NCBI GenBank assembly: GCA_034521465.1
Contig: JAXHMN010000008.1
Span: 1 to 64,000, forward strand
Length of the DNA: 64,000 nt
Reading direction: 5' to 3'
From: SURF-28 sp034521465
GTDB taxonomy: Bacteria > Bacteroidota > Ignavibacteria > Ignavibacteriales > Melioribacteraceae
Made by a program: the position numbers and the translations under genes. Below the pieces are notes generated by a model. The model worked only from the letters and a program-made list of their open reading frames with translations. It did no database searches and was not told the origin of the DNA. This document shows positions 25,746 to 36,480 of this stretch, piece by piece; the stretch's first letter is position 1; each line of letters begins with the position of its first letter.

Positions 25746-27214
25746 TTGCAAATCGATAAACCTCGTTCCAACTGTGGTATTTTCGGTATTTACAATTCTA
25801 CCGAAGCGGCATTGAATACTTACTACGGGCTTCATGCACTTCAGCATAGGGGACAAGAAGCTGCTGGTATCATCACACTAAATTCACAATCAGAGAAAAA
25901 ATCTTTAAAGTTCACAAAGGACTTGGTCTTGTTTCAGAAGTTTTCGCTGATCCCGAAATATTTGATGCATTGAGTGGTAACATTGCAATAGGTCATAATA
26001 GATACTCAACTACTGGTGCAGCCGATTCTACAAAAAACATTCAACCGTTTATAGTTAATTACAGATTGGGGAATCTTGCCATCTCTCACAACGGTAACTT
26101 GACAAACTCTCGAGTTATTCGTGAGGAACTAGTAAATCAAGGTGCGCTCTTTCAAACCACAAGCGATACTGAAGTTATTTTACATCTGGTTGCAAGATGC
26201 AAACTCGAAAAACAAGAAGATCAAATTTTAGATGCGCTCCGAAGCGTAGAAGGTGCTTACAGTTTAGTATTAATGACCGATACAAAACTTATAGGTGCGC
26301 GCGATCCTCTCGGGATTCGCCCGCTTTGTATCGGGAAATTGAACGGTTCCTATATTTTAGCGTCGGAAACGTGTGCGCTTGATATTTTATCTGCCGACTA
26401 TATCAGAGACGTGGAACCGGGCGAAATGGTAGTACTTGATGACGAGGTTTACCAAACGAATGAAATTAAATCTTATAAAATTTCTGAAGAAAAGAAGAAA
26501 GAAAAACATTGTATTTTTGAGTATATATATTTTTCACGTCCCGATAGTAAAATATTTGGAAGCAACGTCGATAAAATGCGACGCAAGCTGGGGAAGGTAT
26601 TAGCAACTTACCACCCAGTTGCCGATCCTGATGAAGATAAAGTTATTGTCATGAGTGTACCGGATAGTTCGAACACCGCAGCAATTGGGTATGAGAATCA
26701 ATTGACTAAAATGGGAATAGCTTCTAAGCTAGAAATCGGGCTTATCAGAAGTCATTATATTGGTAGAACTTTCATTTTACCCGGACAAGCAAAAAGAGAA
26801 ATCGGTGTTCGTATAAAATTTAATACTGTAAAAGGTGTTCTAGAAAATAGGACTATTGTTATTGTGGATGACTCAATAGTGAGGGGAACAACCTCAAAAC
26901 AATTAGTTAAATTAATTCGAGAAGCTAACCCGAAATCAATACATTTACGGATATCATCTGCTCCCATAATTTATCCTTGCCACTATGGAATGGATTTTCC
27001 TTCAAGAGAAGAATTGATTGCAAACAAATTTGAGACAGATTCGGAGCACATCGAAGAATATTTGGGCGTCGACACTCTTGCTTATATGACACATGAAGAA
27101 ATGCTCGAAGCAATGGTGGATCACGATGATGCTTCCTTCTGTACTGCTTGTTTTTCAGGAAAATATCCAGTGGAAATTGATAAGGAATTCACAAAAGGAT
27201 TATATGATTTATGA
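25746..27214 (+). CDS. purF: Amidophosphoribosyltransferase (frameshifted)
   Basis: First step of purine synthesis: PRPP plus glutamine to phosphoribosylamine. The N-terminal frame (TTG at 25746) has NCGIFGIYNS with the nucleophile Cys10 after a short propeptide, and LHALQHRGQEAAG. After a one-base overlap shift near 25970 follow GHNRYSTTGAAD, HNGNLTNS, RDPLGIRPL, and the PRPP loop IVIVDDSIVRGTTSKQLV. C-terminal FCTACFSGKYPVE. About 487 residues, normal. First core gene outside the element, 38 bases after the tRNA fragment, which suggests the original tRNA-Pro stood next to purF. Confidence 0.9.
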
Positions 27215-27297
27215 TATAAAATGATTTAGATGTTTACTGTTATTTAATTATGAACAAATATATTAACTATAGTTAGAAAAAGTTATTTATAGTATTA

Positions 27298-27870
27298 ATG
27301 ATAAAAATTGATCGAATAAATACAATCTCAAACCATCTCAGCTTTTCCCGGATAGTTTTGACAATTCCGATCTTCTACTTTTTGTATAATCTGGAGCAAG
27401 GAGATTATCATTCTATTTTTGCCGCTATTTTAATGGTTTTAGCTGCTGTCACAGATTATCTGGACGGCTATTTTGCACGAAAATACGACGAAGTAAGTGA
27501 ACTCGGAAAAATCATTGACCCGCTGGCAGATAAATTTGCTATTGGCGTAATTGTAATTATTCTTTATTTAAAGAACGTGCTCCCGGAATTTATTTTAATT
27601 ATTGTTATTGCTCGAGATATTTTGATTTTTTTTGGAGGTCTAATTATCAGCAACAAAATCGGTAAGGTGCTCCCATCTAATTTGCTTGGGAAAATTACAG
27701 TATTTATTCTCGGAATTTATTTACTGTTATTGGTACTTGGATTAAATGATTTTCCAACAATTTTCAACATGTTTAATATTCTGATCATATTTATGAGCGT
27801 AATTTCATTGATTGGTTATTTTATTCGATCTATTGAAGCACTGAGGTATAAGAAAAATGAGCTTCTTTAA
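27298..27870 (+). CDS. pgsA: CDP-diacylglycerol-glycerol-3-phosphate 3-phosphatidyltransferase
   Basis: Makes phosphatidylglycerol phosphate in the inner membrane. 190 residues with the CDP-alcohol phosphotransferase signature DYLDGYFARKYDEVSELG, KIIDPLADK (D-G-x2-A-R-x8-G-x3-D-x3-D). Several hydrophobic helices (FAAILMVLAAVTDYL, FILIIVIARDILIFFGGLI, ITVFILGIYLLLLVLGL). The stop overlaps ftsY (27857-27870), so the two are co-translated. Confidence 0.88.
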   Translation: MIKIDRINTISNHLSFSRIVLTIPIFYFLYNLEQGDYHSIFAAILMVLAAVTDYLDGYFARKYDEVSELGKIIDPLADKFAIGVIVIILYLKNVLPEFILIIVIARDILIFFGGLIISNKIGKVLPSNLLGKITVFILGIYLLLLVLGLNDFPTIFNMFNILIIFMSVISLIGYFIRSIEALRYKKNELL

Positions 27871-28795
27871 AAACGTTAATATGAACAAACTTACGAGCGG
27901 ACTTAAGAAAACTCGTGACAAACTATTTGACGGTATCAACGAAACTTTCACCGGCAAAGCCAAACTTGATGATGCCACCCTCGATGAATTGGAAGAAATT
28001 TTGATCACATGCGATTTGGGAGTCGATTCGGCAATGGAAGTAATTGACAATGCTAGAGCAAAAATAAAAAAGAATCCCGATAGAGATAAAGAAATTGTTC
28101 TTAGTTCAGTAAAAGAATCCTTAAAAGAAATTCTCGAAAAGGAAAAACCGGAATCCGCAGAATATGAAAACTTTGAGAAGTATAAACCATATGTTATTCT
28201 AATTGTTGGTGTTAACGGCGCCGGTAAAACAACTACAATTGGTAAATTAGCTTACAATTATAAACAAGCCGGATTAAAAGTAATAATCGGTTCAGGGGAC
28301 ACTTTCCGAGCTGCGGCTAATGAACAACTGGACGTTTGGGCAGAAAGAGCAGGAGTCCGGGTAATCTCTAAAGAGAGTGGTTCGGATCCTTCCTCAGTGG
28401 CATTTGATACACTGCAAGAAGCCAAAAAGGAACGAGCGGACATTGTTTTGATAGACACTGCAGGCAGACTGCATACAAAAAATAATCTTATGGAAGAACT
28501 TAAGAAGATTAGAAAAGTATTGTCAAAAGTTTTGGACTATGCTCCGAACGAAACCTTTTTAGTTGTTGACGGAAATACCGGGCAGAATGCTTTGATTCAA
28601 GCTCGTGAATTTTCGAAATTTACTGATTTGACCGGACTTATCGTAACCAAGTTAGACGGCACCGCAAAAGGAGGAATAATTTTCCAGATTGCAAAAGAAT
28701 TAGATATTCCGGTTAGATATATTGGCGTGGGAGAAGCAATTGATGATTTGCAAACCTTTGATCCTAAGAATTATGTTTCAGCTCTTTTTAATTAA
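27857..28795 (+). CDS. ftsY: Signal recognition particle receptor FtsY
   Basis: GTPase that docks SRP-ribosome complexes on the inner membrane. 312 residues, NG domain only (no long acidic A domain). G motifs: GVNGAGKTTTIGKLAYN (P loop), DTFRAAANEQLDVW, DTAGRLHTKNNLMEEL, TKLDGTAKGG, and YIGVGEAIDDLQTFDP at the end. Overlaps pgsA by 14 bases. No frameshift. Confidence 0.95.
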   Translation: MSFFKNVNMNKLTSGLKKTRDKLFDGINETFTGKAKLDDATLDELEEILITCDLGVDSAMEVIDNARAKIKKNPDRDKEIVLSSVKESLKEILEKEKPESAEYENFEKYKPYVILIVGVNGAGKTTTIGKLAYNYKQAGLKVIIGSGDTFRAAANEQLDVWAERAGVRVISKESGSDPSSVAFDTLQEAKKERADIVLIDTAGRLHTKNNLMEELKKIRKVLSKVLDYAPNETFLVVDGNTGQNALIQAREFSKFTDLTGLIVTKLDGTAKGGIIFQIAKELDIPVRYIGVGEAIDDLQTFDPKNYVSALFN

Positions 28796-28809
28796 CGAAC
28801 AAAATTTAA

Positions 28810-29724
28810 TTGAATAGATTTACATTCATAATTAATCCTATCGCGGGGAACGTACTTTCAAGCGGAATAATTAATAAATTATCTGCATTAGAATCTTCTG
28901 ATCCCGAGAATTATAAAGTAATCTTTACTGAACGACCCGCTCATGCCACTGCAATTGCAAAAAATTTAACGAAAAATTCCTTCGCTACAAATATTGTTGC
29001 TGTAGGAGGGGATGGAACGATAAATGAAATTATTAATGGTTTTAATCTTAATTCTCCTTCATCTCTTGCCGTGCTGCCTTACGGATCCGGCAATGATGTA
29101 AGCCGTTTTCTTTATAAAAAACATTCTAAGTTCTTAGAGACGATTATAAAACCTGATCTCACAGAAACGATGACATATGATATTGGAATTGCCGAAATCA
29201 TAGATGCAAATGAAAATGTTATTAGGAAAAAATTTATCAATGCAGTCGGAATTGGTTTTGATGCTTACGTTGCTTACTTAAATCAACATGAAAAAGTACT
29301 TTCAGGAATACCGTCTTACTTAATCGCCGTATTAAAGGCATTAAAATCTTCTACCGGGATCGATATGAAGATTTTAATCGGTAATAAAATGATCACTCAA
29401 AAATGTTTACTTGTAACAATAGGAAACGGTAAAACTTCCGGCGGTGGATTTTTTCTTAATCCCGATGCCGATCCGACGGATGGTGAATTAAACATTACCA
29501 CCGTTGAATTCGGACCACGTTCAGAGATTTTAAGAAATTTGCCTTTTGCACTGATCAATAAACTACACCGGGTGAAAAAAGCTAGATTTTATAAAGGTAA
29601 TAGCATTTGCCTGGAACTAAGTTCGCCGTATTATGTACATTTAGATGGAGAAATTGCTTCCAAAGAAGCCGTTAAAATTAAAGTCAAATTGAACGGTAAG
29701 ATCAAAATTATGAGGGAAAAATAA
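28810..29724 (+). CDS. Diacylglycerol kinase/lipid kinase, YegS-DgkB family
   Basis: 304 residues. FTFIINPIAGN at the start, VVAVGGDGTINEIINGFN-type nucleotide loop (VAVGGDGTINEIINGF) and LPYGSGNDVSRFLYKK are the conserved DAGK_cat motifs; a beta-rich C-terminal half (GNGKTSGGGFFLNPDADPTD) follows. Phosphorylates diacylglycerol or a related lipid. Starts with TTG at 28810 (MNRF), 15 bases after ftsY, so probably in the same operon as pgsA, in keeping with a lipid role. Confidence 0.85.
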   Translation: MNRFTFIINPIAGNVLSSGIINKLSALESSDPENYKVIFTERPAHATAIAKNLTKNSFATNIVAVGGDGTINEIINGFNLNSPSSLAVLPYGSGNDVSRFLYKKHSKFLETIIKPDLTETMTYDIGIAEIIDANENVIRKKFINAVGIGFDAYVAYLNQHEKVLSGIPSYLIAVLKALKSSTGIDMKILIGNKMITQKCLLVTIGNGKTSGGGFFLNPDADPTDGELNITTVEFGPRSEILRNLPFALINKLHRVKKARFYKGNSICLELSSPYYVHLDGEIASKEAVKIKVKLNGKIKIMREK

Positions 29725-29946
29725 ATGTTTATGAAAAAACCTCAATACCGTAACTTTGATTACACACCCAGATTCTATGATCCGGAAAAAGACGAGGAAT
29801 TAAAAAGCAAAGAACGAAGAAAACGCAGACTTGGTTTTCGTACGGCAAAAGCTCGTCATCGGGTTAGTAGGAAATCAATTATCTATTATTTGGTTATCTT
29901 GATTTTAGGTGTGCTTGTTTATTTATCTTTTATAAACGTCATATAA
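29725..29946 (+). CDS. Small basic membrane protein
   Basis: 73 residues, starting immediately after the lipid-kinase stop. A very basic N-terminal half (KDEELKSKERRKRRLGFRTA, KARHRVSRKS) precedes one transmembrane helix (IIYYLVILILGVLVYLSFIN) at the C-terminus. Unknown function; it would sit in the inner membrane with the basic part in the cytoplasm. Last gene of the plus-strand operon; the 29947-30009 gap is the convergent end with the CLC gene. Confidence 0.6.
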   Translation: MFMKKPQYRNFDYTPRFYDPEKDEELKSKERRKRRLGFRTAKARHRVSRKSIIYYLVILILGVLVYLSFINVI

Positions 29947-30009
29947 AGATTTACGGGAATTATCAAGTTTACATAATATACATTATGTGACATTTATTAA
30001 TTCCTACCA

Positions 30010-32115
30010 TTAAGTCGCTTCCTCAAGTTTTCTAATGTTTTCATCACTTCCAAAAATTACAATCACATCACCGGTTGATATTTCATAATTTGCATCAGGT
30101 ATTCTGATTTCATTGCGTTTCTCTGTATCAAAATATTCACTCGATTCTTTCTTTATCATTAATATCTCCAAACCATAATTATTACGAAGTCTCAACTCAG
30201 CCAAAGATTTACCGACAAAATTACTTGGCACAACCATCTCTTTAATTGAGTATCCTTCAGAAATATTAGAAATCTTATTTCTCTCAAGCGTGTTTAATTC
30301 TTTTGATAATCCGTCCGCTAAATTGAGCTTAAAGCTCTCTTTGTTGTAAATATCTATAATATCCTGCCTTGAGATCACGGCAATCAATTTTGGTTCAGGG
30401 TCATCCGATAAGACCGGAAACTCGTCACGATTTTCTTTACTGAATATATTCATTACACTTTCTAAGTCTAAGTCAGCTTTAACGGTTTTGATATGTGGGT
30501 TCGCTAGGTCTTTAGCAACCATCAGATTCTTTAAACTTTCATATTCTTGAATTATAGGACGTAGTTCATTTTCTGAAATTACTCCGGTTAGTTTACCGTT
30601 ATTATCAATCGTATAACAATGATTTGTGTTTTTATCCATCAAAAGTGACACTAAAGTTGATAATGGAGTGTTTTCTTTTACTGTCAAAAATTCGCTATAC
30701 ATTGCATCCTGAACGGTTAATGATTTTAGAATATGAGTTTCCCTTCCGGATGAAATATTGAATCCTTCCTGTTCAAGATGTTTTGTATGAATCGAACCAC
30801 GGAGCACAAGTTGTACAATTGTTGTACTTACCACAACTGCGAGCATCAACGGTAGAATGAACGAATAGTCCTTAGTCATTTCAAAAATTATTAAAATTGC
30901 CGAGATCGGTATTGAATTTATTCCTCCCAAAACTGCGCCCATTCCCACCAAAACAAAAGTTGTGTAATCAAGTTGAACTCCGAATAACCCGTTTACCAGA
31001 TAGACAAAAACAAAACCAAAAGCTGCTCCAATAAATAAGGATGGAGCAAATATGCCGCCGAATCCGCCGGAGTTTATTACCAACGGTACTAATATAAACT
31101 TTAAGGCGAGTATTATAGCCACAACATGAATTGCTAAATTTCCGGCAAGAATTCTATTTATTCCGTTATATCCGATTCCAAAAAGATCTTCAAAGAAATA
31201 ACCGCTTATACCAACAAGCAACCCGACAAAAACCATTAACGATGTTTGCGAAACTGATTTCAAAATCTTTTTACGAATAATTTTGTTGATGAAGTCTGAG
31301 TACCGTATAAAGAGAATTGAAATTAATCCCGCCAATAACCCGAGTAAAATGAAAAAATAAAATTGTCCGTACGTTGCTATCATTGGCGGATCGAATAGGA
31401 AAACCGATACATTACCAAGTAAGATTCTTTAAATTGCACTTGCTGTAACCGACGCTAAAATCAATGCGGAAAACGTTGGCGAATGAAAATCATTTAACAA
31501 AACAATTTCGAGAGCGAAAAATATTCCTCCTAAAGGAGTATTGAAGATTGCCGAAATTGCTGCACCTGCGCCGGCTGCTGTAAACATTCTTCGCTTCGAA
31601 TCAGATAATGCCAAAACATTTGCAAATTTACTGGCTAATCCACCACCAAGCTGGGCGGCCGGTCCCTCGGGACCGACTGTGTTTCCGGTTCCGATGCTGA
31701 TAACAGGCGCAAAGAAATGAAATAGTGTTGTTCTGAAAGGTATAAATCCGCCTCGTAATGCAACTGCTTTTATTACTTCTCCAACTCCCCTCTTTTTTGA
31801 AGTATCGGGAGCAAGTTTGATCATCATGCTCTGAACTAACATTCCTAACGCAGGCAGCAAAATTACCGTAGCTGCTCCAAGAAAGAAAAAGTCCTCAACT
31901 GTTTTTTCAAAAAATAGTTCATTGAGGTACTCGATGGAATGATGGAATAGAACAGCGGCAAAACCAACAATTGCTCCAATTACAATTGCAAGCACACTAA
32001 AAGTAGTGTATTCCGGTAAATTGAATTTAGCGAACTTAAGTTGAAAACTTCTCAGATACTTCCTGAAAAACAGAAATCGCTCAAATTTTTTGTAATCGAT
32101 TTTACCGCTGAGCAT
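30010..32115 (-). CDS. CLC-family chloride channel/antiporter with CBS and TrkA-C domains (frameshifted)
   Basis: The N-terminal frame (31429-32115) has the selectivity segment GTGNTVGPEGPAAQLGGGL and AISAIFNTPLGGIFFALEI. The second (30010-31383) has GGFGGIFAPSLFIGAAFGF, INSIPISAILIIFEMTKDYS, then two CBS repeats (VQDAMYSEFLTVKENTPLS and a second near residue 300) and a TrkA_C-like end (VGKSLAELRLRNNYGLEILM, STGDVIVIFGSDENIRKLE). The join is near 31390-31430. About 700 residues. Proton/chloride exchange or chloride conductance; the CBS and TrkA-C parts suggest nucleotide or ligand gating. Confidence 0.88.
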
Positions 32116-32123
32116 TTACAATA

Positions 32124-32974
32124 CTAATCATATTTATAGAATCCTTCACCGGTTTTTCTGCCGAGTTTTTTGGCAGCCACCATTTTTTTCAATAATGGAC
32201 ATGGTCGATATTTGGGATCATCAAAACCATCGTATAATACTTCCATGATAGCCAAACAAACATCCAAACCGATGAAATCAGCTAACGTCAATGGTCCCAT
32301 TGGATGATTCATACCAAGTTTCATTACGGTATCAATTGCTTCTTTGTCTGCCACACCTTCGTAAAGAGCGAAAATTGCTTCGTTGATCATCGGCATCAAT
32401 ACACGGTTTGAAATAAAACCAGGATAATCATGCACTTCAACTGGTGTTTTACCGAGCTGCTCCGAAAGTTTTTTTACAGTTTCATATGTTTCGTCAGTTG
32501 TTGAATAACCTCTAATTACTTCTACCAATTTCATTATAGGAACGGGATTCATAAAGTGCATACCGATAAATTTTTCCGGTCTGCTTGAATTTGCTAATTC
32601 TGTAATTGAGATGGATGAAGTGTTTGAAGAAAAGATAGAATCTTTTTTAACTATTTCTTCTAATTTGTTAAATACATCAGATTTAACATCTTTTCTTTCA
32701 ATAATTGCTTCAACAATAAAATCCGTATTCTCTTTTACATTCTCTACACCAGTGGTTTTTGTAATCCTTTTTAGAATGTTTTCTTTTTCATCTTCAGAAA
32801 TGATCTCTTCTTAATTTGCCGGTCAAGATTTTTCGATATTACACTGATTCCTTTTTCGACATATTCTTCCTTAATATCAACAAATTGCACATAAAAGCCA
32901 TTTTGAGCAAATACGTGGGCAATTCCGTTGCCCATTGTGCCTGCTCCAATCACTGCAACATTTTTAATTTCCAT
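32124..32974 (-). CDS. 3-hydroxybutyryl-CoA dehydrogenase (frameshifted)
   Basis: NAD-dependent oxidation of 3-hydroxyacyl-CoA. The N-terminal frame has the Rossmann loop VAVIGAGTMGNGIAHVFAQ; the C-terminal frame has HFMNPVPIMKLVEVIRG (catalytic His and substrate loop), FISNRVLMPMINEAIFALYE and MGPLTLADFIGLDVCLAIME. The middle (32562-32770) is in other frames, so at least one shift exists there. About 284 residues, normal length. Twelve bases after the thiolase stop, forming a small beta-oxidation or butyrate-type operon. Confidence 0.9.
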
Positions 32975-32985
32975 GTCATGCTCCC

Positions 32986-34167
32986 TTAATTTTTCTTCAC
33001 AATTACTGCCGATGCTTCACCACCACCTATGCAGAGCGAAGCAAGTCCGTAATTTGAGCTTTGCTTTTTCATTTGATAAAGAAGGGTTGTAAGAATTCGT
33101 GCTCCGCTTGCTCCTATTGGATGCCCGAGTGCAATTGCTCCGCCGTTCACATTTACATTTTTTGTTTCAAGCCCAACGAGTTTGTTAACAGCAAGAGAAA
33201 CAACCGCAAAAGCTTCATTAATTTCAAAAAGGTCGATATCATCTTTTGTCATTTTAGCTTTTTGAAGTACTTTTTGAATTGCATCTGCCGGGGCAGTTGT
33301 AAACTCAATAGGCGCTTTTGCAGCGGAAGTTTGAGCTACAATTTCAACAATCGGTGTTAAACCAAGTTCTTTTGCTTTATCTTCAGACATAACCAATAAA
33401 GCAGCTGCACCGTCATTAATTTTAGATGCGTTTGCAGCGGTAACAACTCCTTCTTTTTCAAATGCCGGTCTTAATGAGCTGATTTTATCAAATTTTACGT
33501 TTCCGGGTTCTTCATCTTTATCAACAACAATTTCCCCTTTTCTTGTTTTAATAGTAACCGGAACAATTTCATCGTTAAACCTTCCTTCCTCTTGAGCTTT
33601 TAATGCTCTTTTGTATGATTCAACAGCGAACTCATCCAATTCTTCACGAGTAAATTTGAAATCTCTCGCGCACGATTCAGCACAGCTACCCATGTGGAAA
33701 TCGTTATAAACGTCCCACAAGCCGTCCTTGATCATTGAATCAACAAGTTGACCATTTCCCAGCCTGTAACCCTGTCGCGCATTAGGAAGCAAGTATGGGG
33801 CTTGTGACATGTTTTCCATACCGCCAGCAACTACAATTTCGGCATCACCTAATTGAATTGCCTGATGAGCTAACATTACAGCTTTAAGTCCACTGCCGCA
33901 CATTTTATTTATAGTGAGGCATTCGGTCTTTTCAGGAAGACCGGCATAAATTGCTGCTTGACGCGCAGGAGCTTGTCCGAGACCGGCCGGCAGTACGTTA
34001 CCCATAATAACTTCATCAACTAATTCGTAATCTAATTGAACCTCGTCTAAGACAGCTTTAATGGCTGTACTACCGAGAGTTGTGGCAGGTACATTTGACA
34101 ATGCCCCTTGAAACGACCCAACCGGTGTTCTTTTAGCGGAGACAATAACAGCTTTCTTCATAGTCAT
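32986..34167 (-). CDS. Acetyl-CoA C-acetyltransferase (thiolase)
   Basis: Reversible condensation of two acetyl-CoA. 393 residues, intact. Nucleophile Cys in TINKMCGSGLKAVMLAHQ, GGMENMSQAPYLL, VNVNGGAIALGHPIGASGAR with the catalytic His, and the second Cys in YGLASLCIGGGEAS. Alternate start two codons in (MKKAVIVSAKRTPVG) is equally good. It lies upstream of the hydroxybutyryl-CoA dehydrogenase in the same direction. Confidence 0.95.
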   Translation of the reverse strand: MTMKKAVIVSAKRTPVGSFQGALSNVPATTLGSTAIKAVLDEVQLDYELVDEVIMGNVLPAGLGQAPARQAAIYAGLPEKTECLTINKMCGSGLKAVMLAHQAIQLGDAEIVVAGGMENMSQAPYLLPNARQGYRLGNGQLVDSMIKDGLWDVYNDFHMGSCAESCARDFKFTREELDEFAVESYKRALKAQEEGRFNDEIVPVTIKTRKGEIVVDKDEEPGNVKFDKISSLRPAFEKEGVVTAANASKINDGAAALLVMSEDKAKELGLTPIVEIVAQTSAAKAPIEFTTAPADAIQKVLQKAKMTKDDIDLFEINEAFAVVSLAVNKLVGLETKNVNVNGGAIALGHPIGASGARILTTLLYQMKKQSSNYGLASLCIGGGEASAVIVKKN

Positions 34168-34255
34168 TTTCCATTTTGTTAATAAATATTATAAACGAAA
34201 AATATGAAAAGATGTTTTGAATAGAAAGGATTGTTAATTCAGAATAAACTCAATT

Positions 34256-35106
34256 TCAATTTTCATCAATCTCAAACGACAAACAGCATTTAAGTTTACC
34301 GCAAGGACCACTGAGCTTTGAAAGGTTTGAGTTGAGATTTTGATCGTTAGCAAACTGAGTTGAAATTCTTTTAAAATTATTCAGAAAAGATTTACAACAA
34401 AATTCTCTTCCGCAAGTACCTAATCCACCAACATTTTTAGCTTCATCGCGCACACCAATTTGTCGAAGTTCAATTCTAGTTTTGAATTGTGCAGCAAGAT
34501 CTTTTGCAAGTTCACGGAAATCTACTCTACCGTCGGATGTATAAAAAAGAATAATCTTTTCCTATCGAATTGATAGTGAATACATACCAACTTCATAGTG
34601 AGATTGTGTTTTTCTACTTGTTTCAGGAAGAATGGTTTTGCGTTGACTTCATCCAGTAAATTTTTGTTATACTTTACATTATCATCTGCATTAGCAATTC
34701 TGATTATTTGCGGAAGTTCTTCGCCGAATAAACCAAGTTCTGCTCGCTTAACTTTTATAAGATCTGAATTTTCTTTAACAACTCCGATTTCATAAAAATC
34801 TTCATGCTTGATGATAACCTTTTCCCCTATCTCAGGAAATTCTTTTACGGAGTCGGAGACTTCACAAAAGTTACTGCCGAGTAAACCTTTACATTCAATT
34901 TCAACAATTCTTCGATTGTCGATCGGCATTTCAGGCAAGCAGTCTGCACCGCAAGCGAGACAACCGCTAATCTCCGATTTGCTTGGAAAGTGCATCGAGT
35001 GCTGAAGAATTTCTTTGTACTTGTCATTAGCAGCTTTTTCTAAATTTTTTAATGAGTCGGTGTTTAAAGAACCGTTTTGAAGAAAGGTGAAATCTATTTT
35101 ATACAT
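34256..35106 (-). CDS. PSP1 C-terminal domain protein (RicT/YaaT-like, frameshifted)
   Basis: Joining frames near 34560 and 34460 gives FYTSDGRVDFRELAKDLAAQ, TRIELRQIGVRDEAKNVGG, LGTCGREFCCKSFLNNFK and SGPCGKLKCCLSFEIDEN: the conserved Cys-rich PSP1/RicT core with C-G-R-x-x-C-C and C-G-x-x-x-C-C clusters that bind Fe-S in RicT. The N-terminal third has an extra Cys pair (SGCLACGADCLPEMP). It is adjacent to holB, as in many Firmicutes and Bacteroidota, which supports the call. About 280 residues. Confidence 0.82.
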
Positions 35107-35108
35107 AA

Positions 35109-36203
35109 TTATTTCCCAGTGCTGATCAAATTTAATTGTAAGATAAGATTTAGAATAATAACATTCAATAAGATGTTTTTATCCATTGATAGAATTAATT
35201 CATCAACCGTATCGTAAATTTTTGAAATATTAGCATTTGGGAAATTTTTATTGAATTTTTGAAGTGTTTCTTGATAATCTTCAAAATAGTAATTCCGGAA
35301 ATCAATTTTGTTTTTTTGAATATCATTTAGCCAAGTGAGAATTAAAAACAAAATATCCTTCACTTTACCTCTCTCAAATTCATCCGTAGCATGTTTGAAT
35401 TCGATATATGCCGAGTTGAACCATCCACCCAGAGAAAATCTTAGTATTTGAATAGTTGACTCCAGCAATTCTGACATATTGTTTTCAATTAACTCAAGTG
35501 CAGTATGAACGGATCCGTTGCTAAATAGCGCTGTTCGTTTTGCTTCTTCTTTTTTAATATTAAATTTTTCTATTAAAATATTGGTTATATCATCATGGGA
35601 TAATCCATTGAAACGGATAGTCCAACATCTTGAGTGAATTGTGGGAAGTAATTTTTTGTCGTATGGAGTTAATAATATGAAAATCACACCATCGGGCGGT
35701 TCTTCTAAACTTTTAAGAAGAGAGTTTTGTCCTTCGGTGTTCATTAGGTGAGCATCGTCAATTATGATTACTCTATATTTGATATCCTCGTATTCAAGAC
35801 TTAAGAACTTTCTAATTTCTCTAATACTGCTGATCTTTATTATGTTAGCATCTTCAATTTGAATTTTGTGGTAAGGGTTTTCAATTTTCTTTTTAATTTG
35901 TTCGTGATAATCTTTCAGCTGATTATCATTCAATTTTTCAAGCCCGGAACTTTCTGAGATTTCTCCCTTACCACGAGGTAAAGGTATAATGTATTTTACG
36001 TGAGGTTCATCGAGCTTTTCAATTTTTCTAAAATTCTTAGGATCGTTGAGCAGTTTTGTGAATTGAATTGCAGTTAAAAATTTACCGACTCCAGCCGGAC
36101 CGGTAAATAAAAATGCGTGTGGTATTCTATTATTTTCTTTTAGAGAATGTAGTTGTTTTACGGCAAGAGGTTGTCCAATAATATTTTCTAATTGGTCAAC
36201 CAT
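35109..36203 (-). CDS. holB: DNA polymerase III subunit delta'
   Basis: Clamp-loader subunit. 364 residues, intact. P loop FLFTGPAGVGKFLTAIQFTK (GxxGxGK), RVIIIDDAHLMNTEGQNSLL, LKSLEEPPDGVIFILLTPYD and the SRC motif in LPTIHSRCWTIRF. The zinc-binding Cys cluster of classical delta' is not seen. The stop is two bases before the PSP1 gene start. Confidence 0.88.
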   Translation of the reverse strand: MVDQLENIIGQPLAVKQLHSLKENNRIPHAFLFTGPAGVGKFLTAIQFTKLLNDPKNFRKIEKLDEPHVKYIIPLPRGKGEISESSGLEKLNDNQLKDYHEQIKKKIENPYHKIQIEDANIIKISSIREIRKFLSLEYEDIKYRVIIIDDAHLMNTEGQNSLLKSLEEPPDGVIFILLTPYDKKLLPTIHSRCWTIRFNGLSHDDITNILIEKFNIKKEEAKRTALFSNGSVHTALELIENNMSELLESTIQILRFSLGGWFNSAYIEFKHATDEFERGKVKDILFLILTWLNDIQKNKIDFRNYYFEDYQETLQKFNKNFPNANISKIYDTVDELILSMDKNILLNVIILNLILQLNLISTGK

Positions 36204-36212
36204 AATTATTGA

Positions 36213-36440
36213 TTAATTAAAATCATCATCATCCGAATAGAAAAAGTCTTCATCGCTTGGATAGTCAGGCCAAATATCCTCGATTGATTCATACGGTTCT
36301 TCGGTATCTTCCAATTCAGTAAGGTTCTCTACTACTTCTAAAGGAGCGCCGATTCGCTCAGCGTAGTCAATTAATTCCTCTTTAGTTGCGGGCCAAGGTG
36401 CATCATCCAGATAAGAGGCCAATTCAACTGTCCAGATCAT
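36213..36440 (-). CDS. Small acidic DUF2795-family protein
   Basis: 75 residues. WTVELASYLDDAPWPATKEE, LIDYAERIGAPLEVVENLTE matches the DUF2795 pattern (L-x-x-x-x-W-P-A-T-K-x-E-L-I-x-Y-A-x-x-x-G-A-P). The tail is extremely acidic (DYPSDEDFFYSDDDDFN). Function unknown. Nine bases upstream of holB in the same direction. Intact. Confidence 0.75.
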   Translation of the reverse strand: MIWTVELASYLDDAPWPATKEELIDYAERIGAPLEVVENLTELEDTEEPYESIEDIWPDYPSDEDFFYSDDDDFN

Positions 36441-36480
36441 ATAAGCGTTACTCCTGTAATAAAAAGTTTTAGTTCATTCG

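Noticed and set aside
33061..33360. Cys-rich plus-strand frame of 99 residues antisense to thiolase.
   Set aside because: The thiolase frame on the other strand is intact and conserved; the plus-strand frame is its shadow.
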